64,000 nucleotides of DNA from Sitta carolinensis (Eukaryota > Chordata > Aves > Passeriformes > Sittidae), in the NCBI GenBank assembly GCA_032173965.1, contig CM063284.1, forward strand, positions 113,992,410 through 114,056,409, read 5' to 3'. This document shows positions 63,501 to 64,000 of this stretch, piece by piece; the stretch's first letter is position 1, and every line of letters starts with the position of its first letter. The position numbers and the translations under genes are program-made. Below the pieces are notes generated by a model, which saw nothing but the letters and a program-made list of their open reading frames with translations, was not told where the DNA came from and did not search any database.

Positions 63501-64000
63501 GAGAATGGAGAAAAAACATCTGAGTATTGCATGGTAGCTCATTCTAGCAGAAAAAAATCAAGTGTGAGTAGTCCAAAGTTTAATGAGATGAGTGACAATG
63601 GTTTATTAAAGCTTTCTTCAGAAAATATAAAAGAAGAAATGCTTCTTAAAGTAAGCCACAAAAGTAGTGAGGTAATAGAAACCACAAATAGGAAGACACT
63701 AGAACTGCCTGATGAGGATGAGTTGGTTCAGAATATATTGGAGAAATCAGTTGTGGGACAAGCTGCATATAGTAGTTTAGTATCAACCTCCAAAGCTAAC
63801 GTCAGCGGTTTCATGCCGTCATCAAAAACTTACCAGACAGCTAGGCCAGGTACAGCAGATCACATCCATAAGTCATGTGATATTAAACAAATAAAAAGAT
63901 CAGTGAGTTCTTTCATTACGTATTCAGAATTATGTCATTCAAAAGAAGAAATAAAATGTCAGGCTGCTGATTTAATAGCTATTTCTCAAGATTCAGTGCA
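57769..64000 (+). CDS. RP1: RP1, retinitis pigmentosa 1 axonemal microtubule-associated protein (5' part; continues past the window)
   Basis: Photoreceptor-specific protein of the outer-segment axoneme; in mammals it binds microtubules through two doublecortin (DCX) domains and organises outer-segment discs. Exons seen: 57769-58407, 59765-59936 and 62782 to beyond 64000, about 676 residues so far (human protein 2156). The start [10 protein letters not shown] aligns with the known N-terminus; the exon opens 12 nt earlier at 57757, with A at -3. DCX1 is about residues 36-118 ([36 protein letters not shown]). DCX2 is about 161-241 and crosses the first coding intron ([24 protein letters not shown], then [17 protein letters not shown]). 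The terminal exon carries conserved blocks at about 332-371 and 467-483. All splice sites are canonical and the frame stays open to the window edge, so it looks functional. Confidence 0.97.
58408..59764 (+). other. RP1 intron between DCX2 halves
   Basis: 1,357 bp, GTGAGA to CCAG. It contains a short CR1 3' remnant at about 59,231-59,336 and no other recognised feature. Confidence 0.9.
59231..59336 (+). mobile_element. CR1 LINE, terminal remnant (plus strand)
   Basis: About 105 bp resembling the very end of CR1 elements: GATCCAGTCAGATCTGCTTGG, then GGGTTAAACTACATGACCTC, CAGAGGTCTTTTCCAAAG and a tail like CTCTGTGATGAT. It is heavily truncated and lies inside an RP1 intron. Confidence 0.75.
59765..59936 (+). 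other. RP1: RP1 second coding exon (172 nt)
   Basis: Acceptor TTTTTTTCCAG before 59765; donor GTAAGT at 59937. It encodes residues 214-270 plus the first base of codon 271 (phase 1), including the end of DCX2 ([14 protein letters not shown]) and the [15 protein letters not shown] segment. At 172 nt with this phase it has the same size as the corresponding human exon. Confidence 0.95.
59937..62781 (+). other. RP1 intron before the large terminal exon
   Basis: 2,845 bp from GTAAGT to GGTAG, with a weaker, purine-containing acceptor region. It contains a TA dinucleotide repeat (60,503-60,533) and no other recognised element. Confidence 0.88.
60503..60533. repeat. TA dinucleotide repeat, about 15 units
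   Basis: An uninterrupted alternating TA run in an RP1 intron; a likely polymorphic microsatellite. Confidence 0.92.
62782..64000 (+). other. RP1: RP1 large terminal exon, first 1.2 kb (truncated by window end)
   Basis: Begins with TG completing codon 271 and stays open to base 64000. Ser/Asn/Asp-rich at first ([13 protein letters not shown]), then a well-conserved block at about residues 332-371 ([20 protein letters not shown]) and [16 protein letters not shown] at about 467-483, followed by [20 protein letters not shown]. These match known RP1 segments in order. The rest is acidic, Ser/Lys-rich and probably disordered, with no catalytic domain. Mammalian RP1 disease truncations cluster in this exon. 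Confidence 0.95.

Noticed and set aside
1..64000. tRNA, rRNA, endogenous retrovirus or DNA transposon
   Set aside because: I saw no cloverleaf with A/B boxes, no rRNA segments, no gag/pol/env-like frames and no terminal inverted repeats of transposon size; a repeat-library search would be needed to exclude diverged copies.

Overview
This is a vertebrate nuclear window, most likely from a bird. It holds two protein-coding genes, both on the + strand, separated by about 55 kb of AT-rich non-coding DNA. The avian call rests on three things: the only interspersed repeats I can recognise are 3' ends of CR1 LINEs, with no SINE or L1-like sequence; the gene order SOX17 then RP1 is the vertebrate order; and the interval is compact.

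Region 1 (about 1-4,640) is SOX17, a SOX-F transcription factor of endoderm and endothelium. It sits in a dense CpG island. Its two coding exons are separated by a 269-bp intron, giving a predicted 407-residue protein with an intact HMG box and an intact C-terminal transactivation and beta-catenin-binding segment. A strong donor/acceptor pair upstream suggests a 5' non-coding exon.

Region 2 (about 4,640-57,750) is a gene desert in which I see no convincing protein-coding gene. It contains three CR1 fragments (15.2 kb, 40.9 kb, 47.6 kb), several homopolymer or simple-repeat tracts, and a few places that stand out from the AT-rich background. These are a GATA-motif cluster beside a CpG-bearing block (6.2-6.5 kb), a pair of perfect short inverted repeats (7.3-7.4 kb), a candidate conserved block with two hairpins (17.0-17.6 kb), a CpG-bearing block (23.0 kb), a GC-rich but CpG-poor block (27.5-27.7 kb), and a CpG-bearing block with a perfect hairpin and a SOX motif (46.7-46.9 kb). 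These are candidate cis-regulatory elements, mainly for SOX17.

Region 3 (57,757-64,000) is the 5' part of RP1, the photoreceptor axonemal microtubule protein mutated in retinitis pigmentosa 1. Three coding exons are visible: 57,769-58,407, 59,765-59,936 and 62,782 to beyond the window. Together they encode both doublecortin domains and the start of the giant terminal exon. A fourth CR1 remnant and a TA repeat lie in its introns.

The two genes have unrelated jobs and simply share a conserved neighbourhood. I found no CRISPR array, operon, tRNA, rRNA or novel defence-type system. The interest lies in regulatory architecture and in the candidate non-coding first exons.
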